64,000 nucleotides of DNA from Tretioscincus oriximinensis (Eukaryota > Chordata > Lepidosauria > Squamata > Gymnophthalmidae), in the NCBI GenBank assembly GCA_022410635.1, contig JAJVDF010000135.1, positions 720,775-784,774 of the forward strand, read 5' to 3'. This document shows positions 11,829 through 23,743 of this stretch, one piece after another (within the stretch, counting starts at the first letter, position 1; each line of letters starts with the position of its first letter). The notes beneath the pieces were generated by a model. It ran no database searches, was not told the DNA's origin, and worked only from the letters and a program-made list of their open reading frames with translations. Position numbers and translations under genes: made by a program.

Positions 11829-12262
11829 GATCCGACATAGCTGGAAGTAATGTCAATTAAGCTGATAGGGCGATAGTTCTTCGGATTGGTTTTATCACTT
11901 TTTTTGTATATTGGAACTATGATGCTTATTTTCCAGTCCTTTGGAATCTGACCAGAGTTGTTAATATGTGAAAATAGGCCAGCGAGGAGCTGAGCCCACC
12001 AGTCAGGCATATGTTTAAAAGNTACTGGAGGCAGAAAATCTTCTACTGGAGCCTTGTTATCTTTTGTCCCATAAAAATGTTTTTAACTTGATCCACATTC
12101 ACTGGCGGTCAGGTTGGTAAAGTAGAAAAATTAGTATTCTGATTTTGAGTCACGTTGTCTGGAGTTATAGGCATCTGGATTAAAAAGCTCTTGTAAAAAG
12201 CTCTTGTGGGATTTAAGTGCCGATTCTTAATCTAACCACACAATGGCATTATTGTGTGCTTT
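11829..12262 (-). mobile_element. APE-type LINE, RT N-terminal part
   Basis: The minus strand reads PDWWAQLLAGLFSHINNSGQ, IPKDWKISIIVPIYKKSDKT and NPKNYRPISLIDIT, the conserved opening of a non-LTR reverse transcriptase. Further 5' (toward 12262) is a degraded linker with a K-x-H-N-N-A-I-V-W stretch. The matching endonuclease domain lies at 14890-16125, beyond a CR1. The two are therefore read as one older LINE split by CR1. Confidence 0.72.
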
Positions 12263-14890
12263 AAGAAAATAAGAACATAAGAAGAGCCATACTGGATCAG
12301 GCTACAGCCCATCAAGTCCAGCATTCTGTCTCACACACAGGCCCACCAGATGCACCTGGGCAGTCCGAACAGAGGAAAGCAAAATATGCACCTGTTCATG
12401 ACTCCCTGTAAATGATTTCAGGAGTCCTGCCTGTTGCTCCATNCCAGAGGCAGCATTCAGACATCCATCCTAGTACCCATTTATACACTTGGTGTTCATA
12501 AACCTGTCTAGTCCTGTCTTGAAACTATCCAAGCTGTTAGCTACCACTAACTCTTCAGGAAGTAAATTCCAAAGGCCGATGACCCTCTGGGTGAAAAAAT
12601 ACTTTCCTTTATCTGTTCTCACTTTTCTACCCATCAGTTTTAAGGAGTGCCCTCTGGTATTAATGTTGTGTGATAGAGAAAACATTTTTTCTCTATTCAC
12701 CCTATCCATCCCATGCATGATTTTGTACACTTCAATCAGATCACCTCTCAAATGTTGCCTTTCGAGGCTGAAGAGGCCCAGACTTTGCAGCATGACTTCA
12801 TAAGGGAGGTGCTCCAGACCCTTGATCATTTTGTTGCCCTTTTCTGCACCTTCTCTAATTCCACAATATCCCTCTTGAGATGTGATGACCAGAATTGAAC
12901 ACAGTATTCCAAATGTGGCCTCACCACAGATTTATAAAGAGGCTAAACAACATTTGCTGACTTGTTTTTGGTTCCTTTCCTAATTATCCCCAACATGGAA
13001 TTTGCCTTTTTTTGCTGCTGCTGCACACTAGGTTGACATCTTCATCAAATTGTCCACCCAAACTCCAAGATCCTTTTCATGCTCAGTTACAGAAAGCTTG
13101 GTTCCCATCAGGTGGTAGGAGTAGTTGGGGTTCTTTGACCCAATGTGCGTGACTTTGCACTTGCTTAAATTGATGTGCATTTGCCCCTTTGATGCCCACT
13201 CACCCAATTTCAATAGATCATTCGGGAGTGCCTTACAATCATTTTCAGTTTTCACTACCCTGAACAGTTTAGTGTCATCAGCGAACTTGGCTACTTCACT
13301 ATTTACCTCAGCATCCAGATCGTTTATAAATATATTGGAAAGCAAAGGTCCCAGTACAGGCCCCTGGGGTACCCCACTTCTTACTTCTTTCCACTCACAG
13401 AACTGTCTACTTATTACTATCCTCTGTTTTCTAGCTTTTAGCCAGTTTCCAATCCAGGACAAAGTCTGTCCTCTTATACCATGAGTGTGGAGCTTTTTTA
13501 GGAGCCTTTGATGAGGGACTTTATCAAAAACCTTCTGAAAACCTAGATGGACAATATCAACTGGATCCCCTTTATCTACATGTATGTTAACACTCTCAAA
13601 GAATTCTAGCAAGTTAGTAACGCATGGTTTACCTTTGCAGAAGCAATGCTGAGTTTCATTCAGCAATACGTGCTTCTCCATGTCTTTAGTAATTTTGTCC
13701 TTAATTATGGTTTCTAACACTTTACCTGGAACTGATGTTAAATTGATGGGTCTATAATTTCCAGGATCACCCCGGGATACAGTTTTGAAGATTGGTGTTA
13801 CATTAGCCACCCTCCAGTGTACTGGTAGTATGCCTGATCTTAAGGAAAGATTAAATATTTTGGTTAGAAGTTCAGCGATTTCACATTTGAGTACTTTAAG
13901 AATGCTTGGGTGAATGCCATCTGGCCATGGGGATTTATTAATGTTCAGCTTATTAGGGCTAGCAAGGACCTCCTCCCTTGTTATCTCTATCCAGTTTAAT
14001 TCCTCTGTTGTTCTTCCTGAGAAGACGTATCTGTTGTGGGTAAATACCCTCTGCCTTCTTCAGTGAAAACTGAAGCAAAAAATTCATTTAACCTCTCTGC
14101 AATCTCCACATCCTCCTTGATTATGCTCTTTTGTCCATTGCTATCTCGTGGTCCGACTTCTTTCCTGGTAGGATTCTTATTTCTGATGTATTTGAAAAAG
14201 ACCTTATTATTTCTTTTAGTATTTTTTTGCANTGTGCTCCTGAAAGTTTTTCTGCACATCCCTGACTACCAGCTTGCATTTGGTTTGCCATAGTTTGTGC
14301 CTCCTTCTGTTCTCCTCACTAGGATAAGCCTTCCACTTTTTAAATGAGTTCCTCTCCATTCTAATGACTTCCCTTACTGCAGAGGTAAGCAATACGGGTG
14401 TCTTCTTGGACTTGGCGGAACTCTTTCTTCTCTTAGGAATGCATTTTATTTGAGCCTCCAATATTGTATTTGCAAACCATTTTAACGCTTTTTGAAGGGA
14501 CTGGACTTTTCTCACTTTCCCTTTTAATTTTCTTTTTACCATTTTCCTCATTTTGGAGAAAATTTCCTTTGAGAAAGTTGAAGGTTTCTGTGTTAGAACT
14601 GCTTGACAATTTTCTATCCACGTCCAAGTTGAAAGTTATTGTATTGTGGTCACCTGCTCTAGGAAGCAATTAGCATGTCTAAGAATTCTATTTCTTTTTC
14701 ATGAGTTGAATAAGAGTTTGCCCAATCAATGTGTGGATAGTTGAAGTCTCCTATTATTACTAAGCTTCCCTTTTTGGAAGCTTCAATGACCTCATGTTCC
14801 AAATGAGTATTGCTTTCTAGTTAGGAGGCTGGTAGCATACTCCCAATATTAGACTTGTTTTCTGACCTGATAATGTTATCCGTGGGTGGG
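12263..14890 (-). mobile_element. CR1 LINE, long 5'-truncated copy
   Basis: On the minus strand the order is: endonuclease end (VIIGDFNYPHIDWANS near 14735), a linker with DSNGQKSIIKEDVEIAERLN, and the reverse transcriptase (13028-13810) with GNYRPINLTSVPGKVLE, SGVPQGPVLGPLL and FADDTKLF. Then come the connection region with TKLSVTEHEKDLGVWVDN and the 3' end (TATGGCTCTTCTTATGTTCT). Several frameshifts and stops make it inactive. The 5' boundary (about 14870-14910) is approximate. Confidence 0.9.
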
Positions 14891-16125
14891 TCTGTGGATA
14901 GGTCTGTTTCCTGGCAATCATGGATTTGTATCTTTTTCTAAGGTCTAACATGTTGTTGTGGGCTATGGGATTAGGCAACTGGAGATTTATTTGCATAGCT
15001 TTTCTTAGACTTTTTCTCACTTATACGGACTCCATTTAAAACCAAGAACTCACTGATGTGACTCTTTTCTTCACTGTGGAATTATTAGTGAAGGTAAGAA
15101 ACTTTTTCAGGTTCTGGCAAAGGTCTGAAAAGGCCTGTAATACCGAGTCTGTAGCATTGGCATTCAAACAAATGTCTTGCTTCAATGATACAGCCAATGG
15201 AGAGCTGAAATATTCCTCAATAGTTGTGACATCCACTGCCAGCCACCTTAATCTCTTATTATAGCTAAGCACCATTGATTTTATTTCAGCACAGTTCTCT
15301 TGACAGCTTTGACGCAGGTCTGGGTGAATGTAAATTTCCGCCACCAGGGGTTGGTGGTTGCTGTCTTCCCTGGGGGTCACTATGATGTCTGGGAATATTC
15401 CTTGGAAACACAGATGTAATCCACAGTGCTGCTGGACTTCAATGAATTGTACGTGAAGGCATAGTGGAAATTTATGTTAGATCCACTAAGGATCTGGAGA
15501 TTGGATATATATAATGTCTCTATTAGTTTCAGATCGGTCCTATTTCTTTTTTAATCTCCAGCCTGCCAGTCAACCATTAGAGGGAGGTCATCCACAGGAA
15601 CACCAGAGTCTGCAGAGAGGATATCTAACAAATTCCAAATCCTTGCATTAAAATCCCCAACCAAAATAATAAGTGCCGTTGGATGTAAGCTGTTTATTTC
15701 ATCTAGGGCCTTCTCTATCGAGTTCCACATTTCTGTTGAATAAAATTTAGATGATACTGGGGGGATATAGATACTTATAATGACTGTAGAACAGGGAAAG
15801 CTTTTGGCTGTGTTGTTTTGTGTTGTGCAGTTAAATGTGACTGCAAGAATGTTCAGCTGATGAGGCTGAACTTTAAAGAGTATCTCCTCACCCTTCCAAC
15901 CCTTAATCAACAGAGCTAATCCCCCACTTGGCCTCCCTCATTTGCAATCTTATGGACTGGTTTGTGCCAACTCGTAAACCCCGGAACCTGAATCTTTTGA
16001 TCCTGTATAGTAAGGTTTCCTGGAAAACAAGTACAGAATGCTTGGCAAAGAATTCCATAAGGAAAATAGCTGGAAGTAGGGGCTCCTGGCCACTGCCTCC
16101 ACCTGATTTTAAGTGTTAGGTGGAT
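14891..16125 (-). mobile_element. APE-type LINE, endonuclease domain
   Basis: The minus strand carries, in order: a QETLLYRIKRF-like motif near 16020, GRPSGGLALLIKGW (15890-15935), TVIISIYIPPVSSKFY, LIILVGDFNARI (about 15650), a SSTVDYICV stretch near 15400, and PREDSNHQPLVAEIYI (15320-15380). These are blocks of an apurinic-endonuclease-type LINE nuclease, including the VGDFNAR and the final S-D/N-H-Q motifs. The frame is broken. It is cut off from its reverse transcriptase by the CR1 at 12263-14890. Confidence 0.78.
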
Positions 16126-16149
16126 CCAGAAGCACCCCCCAGGCTTTGC

Positions 16150-16335
16150 ACCTGTCCCTTATAGGGCAATTTAACCCATCCAGGACAGGATGCTTCCCCA
16201 TTTCATGGTCTCAGGGTGAAGTGACACAGAGCACCTCCATCTTGCCTGGATTCAGCTTCAATTTAGCCACTTAAGCCTTCCAAGTTGCTGCAACTCTTTG
16301 CATTAGCTCAGAAGGCATTGCTGGCTTGCCTGATT
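16150..16335 (-). mobile_element. L2-like LINE fragment
   Basis: The minus strand translates around 16215-16260 to AKLKLNPGKMEVL. This is the conserved K-L-x-L-N-P-x-K-T-E-V-L block that follows the YADD region of L2-like reverse transcriptases (compare LRLNPDKTEVL at 44670). Confidence 0.6.
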
Positions 16336-17319
16336 ATAATCCCCAGTGTTCTCTGCAAGCCTGCATATAATTCCCAAGTATTCTTTACAAGCCTGCAGAG
16401 TCAATGAACTGTTAGTCTCACGAGATTAGTCATGTTTATGTCCAGCCATACAGTTTCTTTCGGATATTATAAAATATCCGCTCCTGAATCGAATAATACG
16501 TTGTGCGTAGTTACTCCATAGCAAAGGATGTTTGTTGCAGGTGGAATGCTGGACACACGTGAGGTTGCATCCAACTCAATGTATATGCTGAGTGAGGATA
16601 TACACTAAGTTTCAGACAATAGCTCTGTTGTTCCGGATTTCCCTGGGAGTAGCTACAAGCTGCTCTCATAGTGAGTTTCGCTTTTCCCCTGAAGTGTGTG
16701 CACCCAAAGACCAACATTTGGCAAGACATGGGTAAAGGAGCTCAAACTGCAAGGAAAGTGGGAAAAGCGGGCAATCAGGAGGTTGCACACTCATTCACAA
16801 AGCTAAAAAACCTAAAATATTCATCCTGGTAATGCAGGCTGTGAGAGCATGAATGGATAAATCTTTATTTAAAACAAGTCCTTGATTTAATCCACTCATC
16901 TGGATGCAGCCATTTTGAAGCAACACAAATAAGCACTCTCTTGGATCCAGTTCTATAGATTATTATAAGGTTTACCAATACTAGTACCAGCCAGGGGCAG
17001 TTTGATCATCTCAGTCTCTGGAATATGACACAGCACTTTTTAAGATGCTTTACTCAGGTCAAAGTGAGCAGCATATACTGAATGTCTACCATCAAATCCC
17101 TAGACCATTTTTATGGGCACTAGTCTGTTGAAGTTAAGAACATGAAAGAGAAATAATTTATTCAATCTTGCACTGAGTTGTAAAACACTCTGGTAGGTTT
17201 ATTGGCTATTTTATTGCATCATTTCATTTACAGTATCATTTAGTTTATTACCGGTTGATTTTATTTGTTGCTTTCTTGTTCACTTTCAATGTCTTTCCTT
17301 TATGAATGCTTTACCACAA
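16336..17319. other. Gene-free stretch
   Basis: I recognise no gene or repeat. Isolated short open frames only. Confidence 0.4.
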
Positions 17320-17388
17320 GGAGGGAGAGGAGAANGGAGGAGAGAGAAAAAGGAAGAGAAGGAGAAGAAGAGGGAGGAGGAAGCAGCA
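17320..17388. repeat. Purine-rich GGA/GAA tract
   Basis: A polypurine run of imperfect GGAGA/GAAGAA units on the + strand with one N. A reading frame of arginine/lysine across it is only translation of the repeat. Confidence 0.9.
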
Positions 17389-19194
17389 TCTATTTATTCA
17401 AGAACTGCTGATTTGGCTGATTGTAAATAGAACTGCACATTTCAAGTCCAAATTCCCACTTTTATTTTTTACACCCTTCAAATTTTGATTACCCATCAAA
17501 TAATTTGTGATGACCAGCTACTAATATTTTCTTTGCTATGGCCAAATTCAGAATGTGGACATTTTTAACCTTTCCTGAATGCCAAAACATTTAGTTTACG
17601 TTCTTCAGAATCCCCTATTCATTTTTTTGGTTTCTTATGCTAAAGCAGCAGCGAGTACAGCATTGTGACATAATCTGATTTCTGTTTCTGTATCCTGTTT
17701 CTGACTTTTCTTCAGTATTTTTATGAATAAGTTCATACTGGCAATAAATAGATTAACTTAAACATACAGAATTTGGAAATACAGACTTTGTAAAAAAATT
17801 GTACTTTTTATGTCCCTCATTTTACCCACAGATTAGGGCTAGAAAGTAAAATCTGAGATAGAAGTTTATACTTTTTAATGGTTATAGAAGAATTTTCACC
17901 AAATGTAGCTTCTAATGCCTACTGCACCTGGTGTGTGTGTGTGTGTGTATGTGTCACTTTTCACAAATATTAATGGTATAAACCTCTATCCTGGATTTTA
18001 TCTGGTTGCCCTACCACAGATTGGAATTGGCCAAATGCTGCTAGTATTATACCCTCATTTTTATGTATTATTCACCACTGAATCAATCCTGAACAGACCT
18101 TGGAAATTATCTAGTTGAATCTTCTAGATGATATAGGAATTCTAGATCCTGATAGGACATTCCCTCTTTTCAAAAAAATAGTTTTGGAGTGTCAGATTGT
18201 GTCCAGCCTCCCAAGATCATGTACTCTGCTATCTCATATGAGTCCTATTTGACTCTCGTACATTAGAATATTGTTGTTCAATTCATGCCCATTGGTTCTA
18301 GGACTGTCCTATAAAGCAGTAGCACATTAACTTTGTGCAAATAATGGGGGGAGATCATATACTCCTGAGCCCGTAATATACTTCATCCAAAGCTAAAAAC
18401 ACCTCACTCTATTTTCCACAACGTTATTTCCAAAAACATCCAGCATTTTGTTGACAAATCTTGACATTGTCAACTACACTTGTCAATCATGATTCCTAGA
18501 ACTTGATATAAGGACTTTTGTGTCCCTTTTAAATGTTTGATGTGTTCTGAAGCGAAAGCATACATACCATGCACGGTCACTTCTGGGGCATTTCAGTGTT
18601 ATTTCCTTGCCTATTTGAAAGGCAAGGCTGAGGTTAGAACTGGTGAGTCTTTTTTCCCAGGCAATTTGTTCTACTACTGACATACAGCCATTTTACCAAA
18701 TGGCATACCGGCAACCAAAGTTCATTGTCAAATAAGCAAAAGTGTAGCTCCATAATAAACTTGTCATCTTCCTGTGAGGTGGCCGCATCATATTGTCATA
18801 AGCTTCTCTACAGAACCACCACGATTACAAAAGCCATAGTGACGGGGTGTCTTATATTATGTGGAGCATTTGTGAAAATTAGATGTATCTGGCTGATTAT
18901 CCATAATGATTGCTGGACCTTTCAGTTATTCTATTTTTGATTCAGAGTGACAGTGTAACAGCTTGCAGCTGAACATAAAAAATGTTTGGTTCACTACATT
19001 ATGCAAATAATTCTGAGAAAATATATTTGACTTGAGAACTCCAGAACTTGGTTGTCTTGGAAGAGAGGGTGAAAAACATCCATGAACAGGGATGTGCTTG
19101 GTTTTGCTAGTTCCTTGTTGCAATGTTCCTTGTTCTGTAGTGACACCTAGTGGAACAAGTGCTTGTTTCAAACTTTNAAAAAAAATCCAGTATG

Positions 19195-19226
<32 letters not shown>

Positions 19227-20500
19227 ACCAAGTTTCACCATCCTTGGTAAAAGGGAAATTTTAAGCTAGGAGGACAATACATTATTTCTTTAACCTGGCC
19301 ATTGGCTGAAAAAACTGCTCTCCCTTCCCTACTTTTAGATATTGATGTTTATTAAGTCCAATTTGGTTTTTATTGTTAATCACCAAGAGATCTTCAGGTA
19401 TAGGACAGTATAGAAATGTAAAATAATGAATATTCTGTAATTTTACAAACTGAGTATCAACCTAGAAATGCAAACTTATGTTAAGCTCCTTACTGTCCAA
19501 AGACAGAATGCCTTGAGGCAATTCATAGTATATGAAACATAAACCTGTCCAAGATTCAAATGCAAAAAAGCTGATCTAAATAATCAGTTTATTAGACAAA
19601 CAAAAAACAAAAATCAATGGATCAGTAGGAAATAAAGACCTGCAAATTCAAAGAAACACAAAGCCAAAAATAGCAATTGTCAAATACTATTCTACCAAAT
19701 ATATTATTACATGTTTCTTCAATAGTGAATCTCAGTTGAATAATGTGTAATGTTATGCAGATAAGACTCCTCTTTTGAATGACAAATTTATCCACTATTC
19801 AAGAAGTCAATGTCTCATTCCATACAAGATAGACAAAAGAGGATCCATCGACATTTTTTATCATCACCTGATTGCACAATAAAAAATAATGCTGCAAGTT
19901 CAGTAAATTTCTTTCATCTTGGCGTAGTTATGGAGTGGTTCAAAGACCACTGATAGTTAATTTAAAGAAATAGGAAAGAGGCAGCCTTCCCTTGTATGAT
20001 ACTCCTCTTTTTGCTGGCCAAGGTCTTGAGAACACTCCAAACATAGAATTTGCATAGCANTGTCCAAAGAGGAATTGATGGAATCTAACCAGCAGTAAGG
20101 TACTTATGTAAAGACTGGGCAAACATGCCCCATTTTCACTTTTTCTACTACGAAGAGGCAAATACTCAGAAGAATATTTCCACCCTGAAGAAAGTTTCCA
20201 CCCTGAAAAAGGCACTTTCCAATGTTGAAAAACCTGTGCGTACATCTGTGGCTTTAAATAATTCTATCTAGCATTGGCTCACAACAGTGAAGAGGTAGGA
20301 ATCTTGAGTAAGAAACTACCTTCAGTCTCCATGAACCAAATTTTAATCTGAAGAAGATCCCAGCACAGGGATTAGAAAGTCTTCCCCACTGTTACCAAAT
20401 TTCCAGTGCAGATTGCTGCTGTGGTTCCCTTTCTAGTTTCTTTCAGTGTTACAATGCAAGGACTGAAACCAAGAGACTGGCAATATGTCATATATTCTCT
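17389..20500. other. Gene-free stretch with short microsatellites
   Basis: Contains a (GT)n run at 17930-17948 and a (TATG)n run at 19191-19224 preceded by a T-run/N/A-run at 19173-19186. I see no exon or named element. Confidence 0.5.
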
Positions 20501-20545
20501 CTCTTCCCCCCCCCCCTCACTCTCTCACACACACACACAAATACA
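20501..20545. repeat. Poly-C and (CA)n simple repeat
   Basis: A run of C at about 20506-20517 is followed by CT/CA dinucleotides ending in about eight CA units. Confidence 0.9.
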
Positions 20546-20660
20546 TACTGTACAGTTACTGAAGAAGCCTGTCTTCTTTCTAGCTCCAAGGTTGTGGAAG
20601 CCCAAGCAACTATCAAGATTTAAAATTATTCTGGTTAATGAGGGTGAATTCACAGAGAGT

Positions 20661-20784
20661 TTTATTCTGAGCCACATCTTGGAATAGGGACATGCCATCT
20701 GCATGCTAGTATAGACTACTGTTGGGCTCCATACACTAGCATGTGGCTGGCCAGATCCTATTCAAAGATATAGCCCAAAATAAG
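20661..20784. repeat. Palindromic interspersed repeat, copy A
   Basis: Imperfect palindrome. The left half, starting TTATTCTGAGCCACATCTTG, pairs with the right half ending GATATAGCCCAAAATAAG. The centre carries CATGCTAGTATAGACTAC against ACTAGCATGTGGC. Related copies are at 50668, 58062 and 61962. Likely a MITE-like or foldback element. Confidence 0.65.
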
Positions 20785-23743
20785 TCTCAGGTAAATTCAC
20801 CCTATCAATCCCTTTTTCTTCACAGAAAGACAAAGAGGACATGGAATGGTCAAGTAACTAATTACAAAAAAGAGGATATATGAGACAGCAATGATAGACC
20901 ATCCTGGGGCAATCAGATCTGAAAGATGCTGCTGCTAAGTTAAAAAACATCCCATGCAGTGGGAAGACTAGGATCATATCTTTACTATTTCTTTTCTATC
21001 TATGGGGTTTTTGGTTGTTCAGTCATGTCCAACACTTCATGACCCCATGGGGTCATAGTATACCAGGCTCCCTCTCTCCCACTTTATCCAGAAGTCCAGC
21101 CAAGCTTACGTTTGTTGTTTCCATGGCACTATTCATCTAATTATTGATATGAAATACTATTTTAGAAGATGCCACTTTTCTGAAAGTGTCATCCAGTTCT
21201 ACAAGATTAGAGTTTTTGGTGCCCTTCTCTTCCATTCCATTTGGCAATTATTATACCCACTATACAGCAGATTGGAAAAGTGATTCTAGCCAGAAACAGA
21301 TGATGAAGATAATTCAGCAAGCCAACAGTGTCCCATCTCTTTGAACTACAATTTAACTTTTTGTTTGTTTGTTACAGAAGCTTATTATTCCTCTTAATGA
21401 GGCCCATTGTGCCAAAGAATAGACTCAATGCAAAAGCTTTAGAACAATACATGAGGACGATAAAGAAGAAATAAGCAGCTTGTGTCAGCATGGCAAAGCT
21501 AGAAAGGCTACTGAATCTCAATTACATTCTATAAATACATCACTTATCCTGACATACAGCTTTAGATAATGAAACAGATACTGAGTTTGGTTCGAATCCA
21601 AACCAAAACTTAGTACAAATTTAAATATGAATTCACGTATAAACAAATATAAAAGGAAATACAACATAAAAAGCTTTTAGAGAAAACCAGCAGAGCTGTG
21701 AAATTCAGAAAGCCTTTAAAAAGAGTTTAGTATACTAGGTAATAGATCAGTTTTCTCTAACAAGATTGTACTTAATTCTGGGCCCCATAGATCTATGTGG
21801 CTGAATGAAGCTCTGCTTCCTGATCTGTACAATCTCACCAGTTGACACATTTAATCATGTCTCTCAGCATACTAGACAGCCCTAATCCAGAACACAGGAA
21901 GTGTGTTCAACCTACTATGTTCAGCCTACTATGATATATATATTTCAGTAGCATCCCACAGTAATGCATCTGTCAGAGGTTCCAAGGTTAAAAACAAAAA
22001 TTCCCAGCCATTAAAGCCATGGTGCTTGGCTTCAAATCTCACATGAGCTTTGAGGCCACAGAATGGGCTGTCCTGAGCCTACACCATTCTAGATCATACA
22101 TTTCTGCAGTTGGTATCTGAAGGTCTGGCTGTCGCATACCCATTGATTCTGATTGTGGACCTTTCCGTTCAGAAGTGTCCACTTGCCTGTCTGTCTCTCG
22201 CTCACACACTCTTACTTTATTATTTGGAGCAACCAGAAGCATGCAGTGTGCTATCCTTTCCCATTGTTAGAAACTTGTAATAGAAAATTTGGCATGGTAT
22301 GTGCCAGTGACGGTCTCTAAATCTAGTAGAATGATCAGAGCATTCTGCAGANGTTGTGCCTTGTTTACGCAAGTGAATTATGGTGGTCATTGAGGAATTG
22401 TTTTATGGATCAACAGCTGCCCACGGACAAAAGCAACAAGGCTGACAGAAAAGTTCAAAGCTCACGCATCCCTTTGACCTTCCTCGAGCACATGAAGATC
22501 AAAGTAGAGTTCAGAGAACTAAAAACAAAGCTGCTTTCAATCAAGGCACTTTTTGCTTTCCTGCTACTCTGAGGTTCCAGCCTATGCTGGGCCACACTTC
22601 ATGTGAATGACATGTGAACCCCAGGTAATACATTGTGCCATAACAAAACAAGTGAGTATGAATGATGACAATTGGTCTGGCACTGGCATGTGCTTTGNAG
22701 AAGCATTAGGCTTCCCTGGCTAAATAATGGTTCCTCACTTTGTTAAACATGAAATTAAAAAAAAGGAGGGAGGTGGCCAAGACAGGGAGGTAGGCAAGGG
22801 GGCATTAAAAGACTCGCTATTTTGTGGGCCTAGGAGGGGGAGGGGCACGANCAGAGGGAGGGGATGTGGCCTGGGTGGGTCAGCAAGGCCTGAAAGTNAG
22901 GAGAGGGAATAACCCTCAAGTGATGTTACAAATATCCAAATGGTCCTTGGCAGAAAAAAGGTTCTCTACACCACCTGCCTTAGGAAAAACATGAGCTTTC
23001 TTAGATTAAGCCTACTTCATGAAGGTGCTAAAATATTACTAGGCTACCTGCTTACCAATCCAGACAATCCAGTAATATGGCTACTTCTTTGAATTTTAAA
23101 TATATTATGTGGATGTGTTATATTTTCAAATACAATATGTTTTAATACTTATTTCATCATGTTGTGACACACCTGGGATTCCCCACTGAACAGTAAGATT
23201 TAAATGTAATATAATTAATGAATGTCAATTAAAGCACTGAGGTTAATCTAAGGATAATAGTGCTAGGAGGGTGCAGCTCTAGAAGGCATGTGGTGCAAAC
23301 ACAGGCANAGCGCTCTCTGGCTACTTTGTAGAAGCAACATTTTTAGCTTTAGGGAATGGGAAGAGCATTTTCTTTAATGATTTCTAGTATTCCTATTTTC
23401 CACATGAGCAAATTCTACAACATAATCAATATTACGCTATTGAGTTCTGTGACATCTTAGTTCAATTAACATTGTAATATTTCACAACTTGTAAAACAAA
23501 TTCTTACAGTGAATCCATATCCTTTCCTGCAAATGATGTATAACCCTGTTATAAAGTCTCATATTACACTCCAAATGCCATGAACTCAAACCCTTCAATT
23601 ACAGCAGATAAGGGATAAACGCAGAAAAGTCATAGATGAGCAGATGACTGCAACAGCTGGAGAAAACAGTTCCTCCCATAGGATATTTCTAAACCAAAAA
23701 TGAAAGATTTAATAAATCTGTAAAAAGGCAGCCTTCCCATAGA
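20785..23743. other. Gene-free stretch
   Basis: Only a short antisense BovB/SINE fragment (21011-21115) is recognised. A purine-rich patch around 22740-22910 contains Ns. No exon was found. Confidence 0.45.
21011..21115 (-). mobile_element. BovB / Sauria-SINE 3' end fragment
   Basis: The + strand reads GTTGTTCAGTCATGTCCAAC and CTTCATGACCCCATGGGGTC. This is the antisense of the terminus shared by BovB LINEs and their dependent SINEs, matching the inverted form of the end at 3880-3915. Confidence 0.72.

Noticed and set aside
12489..14673. Plus-strand open frames of 60-119 codons in the CR1 region
   Set aside because: Antisense shadows of the CR1 reverse transcriptase; the same frames recur at 24558 and 46711.
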